Assembly (NCBI GenBank): GCA_015680685.1 | Contig: MNCI01015670.1 | Location: 1,095,916 to 1,159,915 of the forward strand | Direction: 5' to 3' | From: Gnetum montanum | Taxonomy: Eukaryota; Streptophyta; Gnetopsida; Gnetales; Gnetaceae | DNA: 64,000 bases | Shown here: positions 46,058-57,841 of the stretch, one piece after another | How the letters are laid out: each line of letters opens with the position of its first letter | How positions within the stretch are numbered: the first letter of the stretch is position 1 | Position numbers and translations under genes: made by a program | Notes under the pieces: model-generated | Seen by the model: only the letters and a program-made list of their open reading frames with translations | Told to the model about the DNA's origin: nothing | Database searches by the model: none

Positions 46058-48846
46058 ATGGCCCCTAAAAGAGGACAATAAGGAGGACTCTCTCAAGGTG
46101 CACCCAAACAACGAAGGAGAGGTAGAGGCTAGGTGTCTCTTGAGGAATGTATAGAATAGGAGGCATAATCATTAAACATCCATCAGGAACCTCCTGTTAC
46201 TCTGCAATTAGGACATGCTGAAGGAGGAGATAGCAAAGCACCTGAATAGGGGCAACATCTCATGTTGTTCCCAGAATGTGTTCAGCCAATTTGTGAAAGG
46301 TCCACGTCAGCAGCCATAATTGTGGAACTTAACTTTGGACCTTTCATTGAGTTTGCTCCTGAAGTAGTCAAGGACCAACTTAAAGGGTCCCCACTATGGC
46401 CTATTCTCTCTGAAAGTGGTGATTGGTACTTGGAAGAGACATATGAATTTTTGCACAATAAAGAAGAAGGCACCACCATTGATATTGGTGGTGTTTCTGT
46501 GGATTTCTCTGCCAAAGCCATTTTGGAGGTGTTGAATCTCCCAAATACAAGGCTAAAAGTTGCTCACTTATCCACTTGTTCCAATGTTGATACGTAGAAG
46601 ATATGGTTGAAAAGGATGTACGGCAAGGAAGACAAAGCATATGGAGAGCTGACACTTGAAGAGAGAATCTACGTCAGGATTGGCACATATCACATCTTCC
46701 CCACAAAAGGGTTAAACAGAATCTCCACATATGTGGCTAGAGGAAGTGCTATCTTGATGGGCAAGGTTAATTCCAACCTACCCCATCTATATCTTACAGA
46801 AATTTTGAGGTGGTTCAAAGAATGCAAGATGGGGAAGTTCACATTACCCTTTCCCTGTCTCATCAGGAAGCCATGCTAGCATGCTAGAATTCTAGGGTAC
46901 ACCAATGACATCCCTAGAAAGGCCCAAAATGCTTCATTTGCTGAATTACTTAAGCCACCAACCCCAAGGAAAAGTGTTGGTGAGACACTGAAGCCTAAAT
47001 AAGAACAAATGGTGGGGCCCAATGCACCTCAAACTACAGGGCCTAGCCAACTTCCAAGCACAAGGCCCAATCAACAACAAAAAGCGGGGCCCAACACAAG
47101 CCAAAAAAACCAACCACTACCACCACCATAGGACTATCGACCGTCGATGAGCTATCTTAAGGCCATCACTAAAATGGTCTATTGGGAAAGCTATGATGGG
47201 ACCAATCTCTTCAAGGTCATAGAAAATGTCGTATGACCCATGATCTTAATTGATCATGCACAAGGTAAGGTATTGATCCAAATAGAAGGAGGGGAATCAC
47301 ACTGGACACAGCAGATCTCTGGGAATGCTGCATATTTTTAGGTGCAATTAGAAACTGGTGAAGGTGCCACAGTAGTGGTCATGCAACACCAAGATGCAGT
47401 GGGAACCACAGAAGTGGTCACAAACCACATAAAAGAATCATTCAATGTTCCTGTTGTGCCACAAGTAGATTTTATAGGAGCAAGCGATGCTCAAACTTTG
47501 GTTAATCTCTTAATGACTCCTGTAGAGCATGAGGATGTTCTAGCTCGGTTTCTACAGATAGGACAAGTGATGACATCCCTCAAGATGTCACAGTAACTCA
47601 GTTAGACCTCATCTCCACAAAAGGGATGATATTCATGGTAGAGGTTAGGGCCAAGCATGTGGAGGTAGAGTTAGAAAGACTTCAAGAAAAGCTCATGACC
47701 CTACAAGTTGCATAGTGGGATCTTTTCCAATTCATCCCTGCAGACTAGTTAGAGTCCTTCTAGATAGAGCAACTGAACAAATTGCTATCAGAAAATAAAA
47801 GAGTGGTGGAGGAAAAAGAGAAGGCCAATTGGGATGCTTCCAAGGCACAAGCCCAAACATATGCACATGCCAAAACACTCAAGGCCTTACAAGAGGAGAA
47901 TAAACAACTTGCCATTGACAATTTCCAATTGACCATCGTAGAAAAATAAAGGAATGTTCTCAAATAAAATTTTCAGCAATTACGAAAACAATTAGTCAGG
48001 GTTAACCAGGATATGAATCACTTGGCCAGAGAAAATCAAACCCTCTCAATGGAGGAGGTATGCACAATCCATCAAAAGATGGAAATTGAAATAAGTGCAT
48101 GGAAAAATGATGCCAAGTGACATGAGAAGCTTAAGAATCACATCAGTGATTAGGTGGGGATGTACAAACAGGTGATAGAAAAAGAAATCCATATGGCCAA
48201 GGCCCATATCAATACTTTCAGTGCTCTAAACACTAATTGGCAAGCCATATTGGATACTTATGCCTTCATCCACCAAGCTGAATTGAAAAGTTGGGACCTA
48301 CAAATATAAGATCTTACAAAATAGATGGAGCTGGCAAACCTACAGTATGCCAACTTGGCCATGTTGACAGCAAGATGCCCAAGAACAGAATTAGAAAAGC
48401 AAGTAGCTACCACCTATTCAAAGTATGAAACAGAGTTTGTTGAACACAAGAAAATGCTGCAAAAATTAGAAGTGGTAAGTTTTGAATTGGAGCTAGTCAA
48501 CACTAACTACTAAGGACAAAAGGATGTTACAAAAAATTTGGCTTGATGGCTCATGGATTATCAGGAATACAAGGACAAAGCTAGAGCCTATGAAGAGGAA
48601 TTACGGCTATTTGTGGCTTGGTATGTTAAGGCCAACTAGATGTTTCTGCAACTACCAGGTCCATGGGAGGTGCCAACTCCATCAAACATTGGAACATCAG
48701 CATGGACAACATAGGATTCTCGAACCAAAGAGGAAAAGCTCTAGGCACTCCTTCAGAGACATCAATTTCCAAAACCTAGAGCATAAGATAAGGGGAAGAG
48801 ACCCATGGAGAAACCACCACCACCAAGAACCACATGAGTTCCAATA
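46058..48846 (+). pseudogene. ORF2 of element D (plant-transposon-protein-like plus coiled coil)
   Basis: ATG 46,058 starts a basic N-terminus (PKRGQ), then a globular domain in frame 2 (ELNFGPFIEFAPEVVKD ... DWYLEETYEFL ... VSVDFSAKAILEVLNLPN; LTLEERIYVRIGTYHIFPTKG; LPHLYLTEILRWFKE; 46,320-46,860). This resembles the 'putative plant transposon protein' domain found in env-position ORFs of gypsy elements. A Pro/Gln linker and a long coiled coil (47,640-48,520: ERLQEKLMTL, ALQEENKQLAIDNFQL, EKQVATTYSKYETEF) follow, ending in KGKRPMEKPPPP. A frame change and several stops break it. Confidence 0.6.
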
Positions 48847-49003
48847 AATTTTGTAATTTTATGTCTGTGTCCTAATTTTGTTGTGTTTAATTCTCCACTG
48901 TGGTATGAATAAATCCCTACTTAGTCAATAATTCCATACCTATCCACTGTGTAATCAATTGATCTTGTTCTCATTTTTTTTGACATGAGGACAATTTTTC
49001 ATT

Positions 49004-49017
49004 TAGTCATAGGGGTA
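49004..49017 (+). promoter_or_regulatory. Polypurine tract of element D
   Basis: TAGTCATAGGGGTA directly precedes the 3' LTR, in the same position as TCAGTCATGGGGATA in element E. Confidence 0.6.
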
Positions 49018-49872
49018 TGATGAATCATGATTTTCCAGGCTCTAATATTGAATTCACAATATCAAGTACGCAATATCACGGCCTGGGTAACAATATCAAA
49101 TACACAATATCGTGATTCCTATGTAAGCCTATAAATACACATTTGGCTACACATGAACAGGAAGTAAGATAGTGCTAGAGTAGAGTCTTTTTATCAGTTT
49201 CAATTAATTTCAATTCTTTCCCCAGTGCAAGCCTGTAATGTGATGATTGTAATTGTACAGAACCTTTACTCACATGTGACGTACTTGGACATGCACATGA
49301 CAAGCAATAAAGATTGAGATTACTCCATCATTGTAGCATTCACTTAGTTTTAATTGTTTAATCATTATTGTTATTTATTTCTTTCTTAGTTAATATTTCT
49401 TTACCATAATTTACTATTCCTATTATTAAATGCAGAATGAGTACGACTTAATCATGAACATTTAAGTGTAATTACTTGGTAACTGAGTAGCATATCTAGA
49501 AGTGCTCAAGTAATATGTTCTTGGTAATCCTAGAAGTAGTACACAAGGTCCAAGATGCACATAGATGATTAAGGACGAATGCTAATTGCACTTAGGCTAG
49601 CTTAGACTTCACTTCCTCCTACTTATTAGTTTAATCAAGCTTATCTTCCATTATCCCTAAGAGTAGCACTAGTTAGGGCCACATCATTCACCTCACTTTG
49701 GACTAAACCATACATGACCAAGCAAATACTAGTCCAGGTGGAAAGACAACGAACTATGATCAATGTGTAACTATCTAGATACCACAACTAGTCTGTCGAC
49801 GTAGTTCACCTAGATTGTGTATGAACGCTCATATTCATATGGTTGAGTGTAGGGGTATCCCACTGCTCATCA
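49018..49872 (+). repeat. 3' LTR of element D
   Basis: 855 bp from TGATGAATCATGATTTTCC to GCTCATCA, followed by the CATGT duplication. The GATATC sites are mostly changed to AATATC; TATA box CTATAAATAC is at 49,129-49,138. Confidence 0.92.
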
Positions 49873-49877
49873 CATGT

Positions 49878-50411
49878 ACATCCTTCATCATGAAGTAGCT
49901 ATCACAATCCTTGAGAAGAGATTTACAAAGGTAGAAGAGACTTTTGCAAGTAAACCATGCACAAAGCTATAGGAGAAGCTTCATCAAGCAACAATCGAGT
50001 TGGACGTGGTCCAACATGAGCTCTAACAAGCAAGGATAATTCATGAGAAATTCTAGGTGGATGCTAAGAAATGATATCAAACACTTCTATGAGAGCAGGG
50101 ACTAATGCATGAACAAAATTAACAGCTCCAAGTAAGGGTAATGAACATTGAGGCCTAACTCTAGAGATTTCATATTTCCACACCTACCTTTTTACGCTTC
50201 TTCCCATATCAAGTAGGCATGTTAAGAGGCTTCTTCTCTCAGCCACCACTCCATGGCACTTCTCAATGATATGTATTGTATTGTATTATAGTCATGGTCT
50301 GTATATTTATACCATTATATTTTTCTACCTTGATCATGTCATGTCTCTAGTCCCATTTTTGTGTCTTTCGTGTTAAAGCTATGGGAATAGCTTTACTTAG
50401 CTGTAGAGGAA
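49878..50411 (+). mobile_element. Element F, right part (coiled-coil end of ORF2 and 3' region)
   Basis: The coiled-coil reading broken at 16,919 resumes (LEKRFTKVEETFASK, KLHQATIELDVVQHEL) to about 50,270. Non-coding DNA then leads to a possible LTR start. Confidence 0.5.
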
Positions 50412-51250
50412 TGATGAGTCATCCAATGAAATTTGGCAAGTTAGTTGTAATTCCTAGACTTAGGAAGTATTTCATATTCTATGTTTATGGATTTCATGAA
50501 CATGGTTAAGGTTTCTACCTCCTAGGTTTGCATCCTAGCCTTCCATTTTACACTTGCAAGTTTGATGCATGGTTTAGTCTTTTTAAGATGTTTTCAACTT
50601 TGTTCAAAAATCTTAGGAGCCTTCCAACATGTTTTCTAGTGTTTTGGATCTCACCTGAAATTGGATATGCAAAGTATGCTTAGTAGGGGTCTATTGACTA
50701 CCTTACATCAGCACACCTCCTATGTCAGTGTAGGAGTGTTGATGCAACCCCCTTGTATTCTTAGTTTGGCCCCTTTACTTGTTGCCTCTAGTATGGTCTT
50801 GAGATACCTAGGAAATGCTGATGGACCTCAGTTCATGCTTGGGTGTTAACAAACCTTTGTCATTGTGTTGTGAAAACTATAAATACTCAAGATGAGCTCT
50901 TACACTTAACAACTTCATTCAAATGTTTTCATTTGGATTTTGACATCTAGTTTTATGTGAAGAGCTCTCCCTCCCTTAGGTAAGTTAATTCATTTTCTCA
51001 TTTGTTTGTGTTTCAGGTTGTTACTTTCAGAAGTGTGGCTAGATTTTGTCAAAGTGCTACCTTGCTTACATAGCCTAGAACCATTTTGTTGATGTAAAGT
51101 CTAATGTTTGCATGGTGACTAAAGCTTATGATTTTCCTTTATTCTACCATTGATGCCTTAAATACTAAAACATTGAAAAGCATAAAATAATAAAAATTAT
51201 TTATTTAATTAATTCTCATTTTCTTAAGCTACGACAATTTGTCCTTGCCT
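50412..51250 (+). repeat. Candidate 3' LTR of element F
   Basis: TGATGAGTCATCC starts as the E, D, G and H LTRs do, and a TATA box ACTATAAATAC lies 464 bases on (50,876-50,886), a spacing fit for U3. No paired LTR was found and the right end is a guess. Confidence 0.3.
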
Positions 51251-53970
51251 CATGAAGTCATAACTGTATGATATGGTATTGAGCCATTGAGGTTGTGACT
51301 AAGAGCTATTTTTATTGCATTTCATGTATGGTGTTGCACTTGTCCCCAAGAAGGATTGCAACACAAGCATTGCGCTTATCCATAAGAGGAATTACAATGC
51401 ATGTATATTTATTATTGTTTTGTTTCTTATAATTCTAAATTCCATAAAAATTATAAAATATAAAATCATAAATATGTTTTTATTTCTCACCGCTACAACA
51501 TGGACATTAATTGTATTATATTATGTATTATATTATCTTTTATATTTCTTGAATACAACCATATACACAAGTGCTTTTAGCAATCCAGTTACCATTGTCA
51601 TTGAAGCTTATAATTGGATCACATTGTAATTTTTATGATATTTCCCATTGGTTTAAAACGAACAATTCAAAGGTGGCTAGGTAGAGCGCATAAAAAGCTT
51701 TTTATGTAGGCTTGGAATAAAGGTAGCTTAACAAAAAAACATAAGATGTCATAGATACATATAGGTGCCAATTGACTCCTTATACAAGATAAACTTGATG
51801 TATATTGTATAAGAGTGTCGCACTTTGGATTATGTTCTTACTAAAGCTATAAACAACAAGGATGCTCTCTCAAGAGTATCTATTGTTGATGTGTAAATTT
51901 TGGATGCAACAACATCCACAAAACTTGTTTAAAGCAACTATTGCCTAGGTTGTGTCTTGTATGGGTATAAGAATCTAGGAATAGTTTCAGCTAGAAGGGC
52001 AACATGGTGTTTCGTAAAATGTAATGTTTAAAGATGACCATAAATTTTAATAGGTTTAGTCCACAACAACTTGATAAAGAAGTAGTAATTCATTTTAAAA
52101 TTTTTAGTAAAGGAACTTAAGCATGAAATAAAAGCATTAAATAGCTCACAAGATTAATCAAAGTTTTAAGAAACACAGGATCTATGTTTCAACCATACAA
52201 CAAAGATCAAGGCTAGAATGTAGGAATTTAAATAACATAACGAGATAAACAAAGACTTAGCTTAGAAATGTGCACCAAACTAAACAACTCCTTATGTAGC
52301 CTTAGCTGCCCATGCTTGCAAGTAGCACATCTTTTCTGATAAGATTGCAACCTTTGTCTCTCAAATATGCTCATTACTCCAGACCAAATTGCCTTTAGGA
52401 TGCCACCAAATAGTTAACAAGAATCAGAAAGAACCCTAGGATTTCCCCTTCATAGCTAGTTTTGGAAATCCTCCCACTATCGTAGCTTAGCCTTATTCCT
52501 TCCTGCTCCTATTGCATATGGCTAGGAAATTTATAATGACTAGTCTGGCACATGAGGAGCCACCACCTATGCGTAATGGCCATGGAAATTATTACCCATG
52601 TGTAACATCTGCTATAACATCCACTGCCACCACCTACGCATAACATCCACTACCACCATCAATGCAGGAAATGACTATAACATAAATTAAGTGCAGAAAA
52701 TGACTGGGATAGGGAAATGTACCTTCAATGCTAAAAGGCCTCTGGTAGGACACATGTAGGTGTGTGGTATGTAGTTGCAAAATGGTTGGGAACCACATTC
52801 AATTGCTTAAAAAAATAGCAATTTAGATCAACGTAACATGCAAAAAGCAGCTATATGAACCTAACAAGAGCCCATGTTAGCCCATCCTGCATGTTTTCCT
52901 GCAAACATTGTTGTAGGTGTTGTTGGTGAATGCTTGGCTACAAATGCATTGCCCAAGAACATGATTGGAGTAGTAGCACATCCATGTTGTAGCATCATTA
53001 TTTAGGTTGCAGCTCCATTACTACCATAAGTCCTCTACATGCATTCCCGTTACTGCTGCAAAAACAATACTAGAAATCAAAGAACATAACACTAGTATAG
53101 ATCAAGGAATTCGATTCTTCAACTGCCACATGGTTGCCCAGCAACAAAACCTACACCTCTAGTTCGAGTCTTTCATAGCAATGAGAGTGTGAACAATTCA
53201 ACACAATTCTATTCGCAACTACAACTAATAAGTCCTAGAATGTGGTGAAGAATAATATCCCTAGAAGAAACAAACCATGCAAATGTAGTTGCTAAGTTGC
53301 CCCTACATGCATTATGTAGTTGCAATACCATTGCTTTCATTGTTTCCGAATTTTTTTATATATCTATGTTTTTCCTTCCATGTGTTCTTGTGTGATCTAT
53401 GATTTACTGATTCTCCAAAGTTTACATAGTGATGTCCACCAATAATGATGTAATTTCCATCCAAGTCTTTAGTATATGATTTCTAAAGACTTTTCAAAAT
53501 AACAAGAAGCTATTTTTCATTGGAAATCTTAGTTTATGATTTCAAATAACCTTTATAAACAAAGTTGATATTACATTCTTTTATTTTATTTCATCAGTTT
53601 GAAACAAATATGTTAGGGATACGAGTAATGAAGAACACAAACTCATTTTTCTCTAAATATATTATTCTTGATTTAATGTGATTAAACTAATTTATGAATG
53701 GCCTTATGCCTAGCATGGGAGTGTTGATATCAACATCTATGATAAAATTTATTACAAAACCAGCTAAATCACCAATAAAAATTATTAGTATTATTATCAT
53801 ATACTATACACATCAATATGATACTTTGCATTGAAGGCATGTCCCAAATTTCACTATAATGTAGCAAATTTTATAAACATATAGTAATAGAATATTGTAT
53901 TCATATATATTAGTTATTATTATTATTTCACTGTAATATTTTAAAATATCTTTTTTTTAATAAAAAAATT
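51251..53970. other. Unassigned AT-rich DNA
   Basis: I see no supported gene, LTR or primer site. Short open readings are scattered and low in complexity. A C/A-rich stretch around 52,540-52,690 repeats CCACCACCTAYGCRTAA and CATCCACTRCCACCA. Confidence 0.4.
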
Positions 53971-56900
53971 GAGGAGACTTCTTTTGTATGGAAAAGTATT
54001 TGATGGCTGAATTTTCACCCTTGTAAATTATTAGTGCATGCAATGGACCTTGCATTAGTATTAGCATTTGCATTTAAAGCTGGTCCCATTTTGTCATTTA
54101 GCCTTTTGTGCATTGAAGAAATGGTGCAAACCATGTTGGCCTTTTGTGCATTGAAGAAATGGTGCAAACAAGGTCAGATCTCGGTCTTTTGGTCCACCAC
54201 CATTGCCTAAACCACGCATTATAAGCGTTTAAGTTAATTTAATAAAAAAAATTTAAGTCTCTTCGTAAGTTCAATGGTAAAATCGTAAGCCCACAAAATT
54301 TAGGTTACGGGTTGCATTCCTCTTCATGAATTTTTAGTTTTTTTAAGCGTGTTCTATGCACATTGGAGTGCATTGTGATGCAATGCTAATCTAAAGTATT
54401 TACTTTCGCATACTACTGGTCATAGCGCACATGGAAGAAAAGCTGTGTGTTTTTTGCTAATGTGTGGACTTAAAACGTAATCCTGGGAAACTAAAATACA
54501 TGCTGAAAAACTTTTTTTTAATTTTTAATTTTTATTTTTTTTGGGTTTCACACAACAGAAAGAGCAACTGAGCAGTATGGGTTAATTCTTATTACAAATC
54601 AAAGCCATTTACCATTAGCAGTGATCCATCTTTGACCATGAGGTCTCCAGCTAGGAAATCTAGTTTTCCATTGACAGTTCATTGCAAAACAAGAGCTCAA
54701 TATAAAATATATTGCCAAGTAGTGTGAAGTAGTAGTATTTTTTAAAAAAAGACAACTCCAAATTAACATTAATTTTTTCATTCCATTTCATTTTTACCTA
54801 ATTTCTGCAACTCTCCAAACTTTGCAAACACAAAGCACAGTTTCGCTACTGCACCCTTTGAAATTTTTGGTGTGCCATATTAAAACCCTTTGAAATTTTC
54901 GCTACAGTACAAAACCCTACAATGGGAGCATTCTACCTTCATGTGTGTACGCCATCAGATCCGGAAACTTTTTTTGCTGTTTTATTTACTAAGCAGCCCC
55001 GGGTCCAAATTTATTCCGGGTCCAAATTTATTTCTGTCAGGTTTTTTGAACCAACTGGATCCGAAGGATTTTTTTAAATTAAACCTTTGCTCTTCCGGAT
55101 TTGTTGAGCTGCTTCTTGGGTTACTAAGCAGGTTTTAATCCGAATTTTTCTCAAAATCAAACCTTCGCTCCTGCAGATCTTTTTAAATTATTTCTTATTT
55201 ATTTTTTCTCATTTGAAATTTAAGAAACACATTGAAACGTAAAAGAACTAGGTTATTTCAATCGGGGAATATGGAATTTTGTTTTTTTGGTGCTTCAGAT
55301 TTTTATTTATGGAAATCTGTTTATTCCCACAAGATCTCGGGCTCTTCCGGGAGTTGTAAGAAACCAAATCCTAATGACAGGCAAGATCGGGTCTAAATAG
55401 ATCCAACCGTTAATAAACAACCCTATTGAATCATCAGCTGCTACCCTTAAACCTTTACATTGCTCCTATGAACTCTTGTACCAATGATTTCTGAACACAC
55501 CGTTATTCTCAGTTACAGCAGGTATGGCTGCCGACTTGATTGTCAAATCGATTTTCTTAATAAAAATAATTAAATTTAAATTGAAAAAGCAATGTATAAA
55601 AGAAACAACCTTAAAGAAAATCCAGTTGTAAGTGAAAAAAAAAAAAAACTTTTTCTTCTCCATAATTTCTCAACTTTTCTGCACTTTCTTTGTTCTGTAA
55701 CTTTTTCCTTAATTCTTTTATTCGACTCAGATTCAATTTCTGCATCTGCAACAGTGATTTTGCAATTCTACCTTTAAAAGCTATAAGCTTAGATTATATT
55801 ATTATGATAGGGCATATGAAAAGACATTGTTACCTCATAATGATTACGGCAGGCAATGTTGGATATCTGCTGCGCTGGTCCCATTCCCACCCGTTATCTC
55901 TATCTTTGCTGGAAAATATAACAACAAAATTTATAATGACAAAATGTATTCAACTGTTTTCGTTTTACGAGGCAAATAAAATTCCACAGCATCATTGTTC
56001 TTCTGAGGGATTGGAATCATGTCATAAAATTAATTGCTAGACATGACCGCGTTTGCAAGCAAAAACCCTGTAAACCCTCGTAGAATCGGAAAATTGTGCA
56101 CACTCAAGAAATTGAACGCAAAACTTAACTTTGCCGTTAACTTTGCCGTATTACATTATATGCGGCAAAGCTATTTGTTTGCAAATGAAAATGATTGCAT
56201 CCACCTTTCATTTATTCAATGATAATGCCCCACCACTCTTCCAAGAGAAGCTGTCAAGCTAGGCCAGTGGTGGGATGAATGAACAGCAACATGGCATTAA
56301 CATTTGGCACACACTAGAAACGAATCTTGACTTACCTAGAAAGCAGAAAGATTACATAATCACATGGTCATTTGGAGTAATGATAAGGTTGTTATTTCTT
56401 CGGTTAAAGATCTAGGTTTCAACCAGGACAATTCCATTCAAACAGTTAGAAATCTCAAAACCTTGGCTTAACAGGATAAGCAGGATGGCTCCAGATAACC
56501 ATATTCCAACTAGAATGATTCCATTCAAACAGGTTAGAAATCTCAAAACCTTTGTTTAATAGGATAAGCAGGATGGTTAAAAAGGCTATTTCATCTTTTC
56601 CGGCCCACTCTTATATAAATGTATATATTTTTATATACTTGGGAGATCATTTACTCTTATCAGTAGATAAGCGTGAGAACACCCTTTTTTATAAATGTAT
56701 CTATTTCGGAGATCATTTTCTCTATTTGGGTGCCAAAAACATGTGCTTCCCCAATGAAATGACTAGCTATAAGGTATGTTTTCACATTTAAGATTCTTTG
56801 AACTTTGAGACTATATTTTCTTGAAATTAAAACAACCATTGAACAGCCTCTCTCACCAGCAATGCAAAACTATACAAGTAGCAGTTAGCAAGTAGGAATC

Positions 56901-57273
56901 AAATAATTCGCTAAGCTTAACTGTTTAACACACTAAATCTGTGTGCTTTGTATGCTTTGCATCGTAAGATGAATGAATGACTTGAATTATTCATGTATCA
57001 TTCGTTACAAAAGATTTCAAATTACAAGATGCATTAGTGTATCCAATACAAGAGTGAGAAAGTTACAAAGAGTGAATTATTATTTTATAATGCTATATGG
57101 AATAAATTAAAGGAAAAAACTGTAGGCTGTAGCTATGATCCATGCTATAATTTCACGCTTATCGTTACATTCTGACACAATCCCATAACAGCAGCTGGCT
57201 TTCCATATGCCACATTCAACATAATAAAAGAAAGGAAGAATCACTTATTCAACTACTTGTGGATAAATAGAAG
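53971..57273. other. Low-copy region without recognised gene
   Basis: Nothing here matches the elements in the rest of the window. It contains a 30 bp duplication (54,102-54,131 and 54,140-54,169, CCTTTTGTGCATTGAAGAAA...) and a 60 bp imperfect duplication (56,431-56,489 and 56,518-56,577, ATTCCATTCAAACAG...). A 62-codon reading at 56,034-56,222 has no recognised motif. Confidence 0.4.
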
Positions 57274-57806
57274 TCACGCATCATCGTAATCCTTATCCTC
57301 CAGAATTTCCTGTGTATCGATGTTGTCCAATTGGTGAAATGGCGAATGAAGGTTATTAAGTGCGTTTTGTGTTTGTATAATTTGACGACGCAGAATCTGA
57401 ATTTTCTGTAAAAGGCTGAAAATGGTACCCAAACTGCCCATGGCCGGATCCCTGTGTCTGGCCATAGCCTCCATCACCATGCTCTCCACAGCTGCCTCCC
57501 TTTCCTTTTCAGGGAATCTCTGCTCAATCAAAACCATTTCTTTCTTGATTTAGAAAAAAAAAACCCCATCTCTTCCGCAGTAACAGGAGTCAAACTAAAA
57601 CCACAAAAGGTGAAAAAAAATAATAAAAACTCAACAGCAAAAACTGAAGAGAGGAAAAAAAAAACTATAAAACACACATTGATGAGGGCAGAAATGTTGC
57701 AGGTATCGTAGACGCTGAGGAGAGCATCAAGCTGTTGCGGACGCAGGGAATTCAATTCCTTTGCAGCGTCCATATTGCTGCATCTGTTTGAGCTTTTTGA
57801 TTTCAC
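57274..57806 (-). CDS. Short LOB-domain-like (LBD) gene lacking the zinc-finger block
   Basis: Exon 1 (57,773-57,678 from the inner ATG; an alternative ATG is at 57,806) encodes VYDTCNISALIN, matching the end of the LOB-domain GAS block (VYGASNISALL-N). A 158 bp intron with GT (57,677) and AG (57,520) ends follows. Exon 2 (57,519-57,274) encodes REAAVESMVMEAMARHRDP, then MGSLGTIFSLLQKIQIL, matching the LBD stretch R-x-D-A-V-x-S-M-V-Y-E-A-x-A-R-x-R-D-P-V-Y-G and the leucine-zipper-like part. The intron position is the usual LBD one. The product is 113 or 124 residues without frameshift or stop. The N-terminal C-x2-C-x6-C-x3-C zinc finger is missing, so DNA binding would be lost; dimerisation may remain. 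It may be a truncated pseudogene. Confidence 0.6.
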
Positions 57807-57830
57807 AGTGTGTAAAGCTCAGATACGATT

Positions 57831-57841
57831 GCTATTTATAG
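57831..57841 (-). promoter_or_regulatory. TATA box of the LBD-like gene
   Basis: The minus strand reads TCTATAAATAG about 30 bases upstream of 57,806. That places the transcript start near the upstream ATG and favours the inner ATG (57,773) as start. Confidence 0.55.

Larger units (their letters stand above)
16925..49872 (+). mobile_element. Element D: gypsy-type element without pol, split by nested insertions
   Basis: LTRs at 16,925-17,754 and 49,018-49,872 share the start TGATGAATCATGATTT and the end GCTCATCA. The flanks are CATGT at 16,920-16,924 and at 49,873-49,877, so this is one insertion of 32.9 kb. Removing insertion A and insertion C with their duplications leaves about 8.8 kb. Its own content is gag, a non-coding region, ORF2 and a 3' region; no protease, RT or integrase motif was found. 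Confidence 0.88.

Noticed and set aside
51315-51629. 104-codon hydrophobic reading
   Set aside because: It is AT-driven low-complexity sequence with no motif or context.
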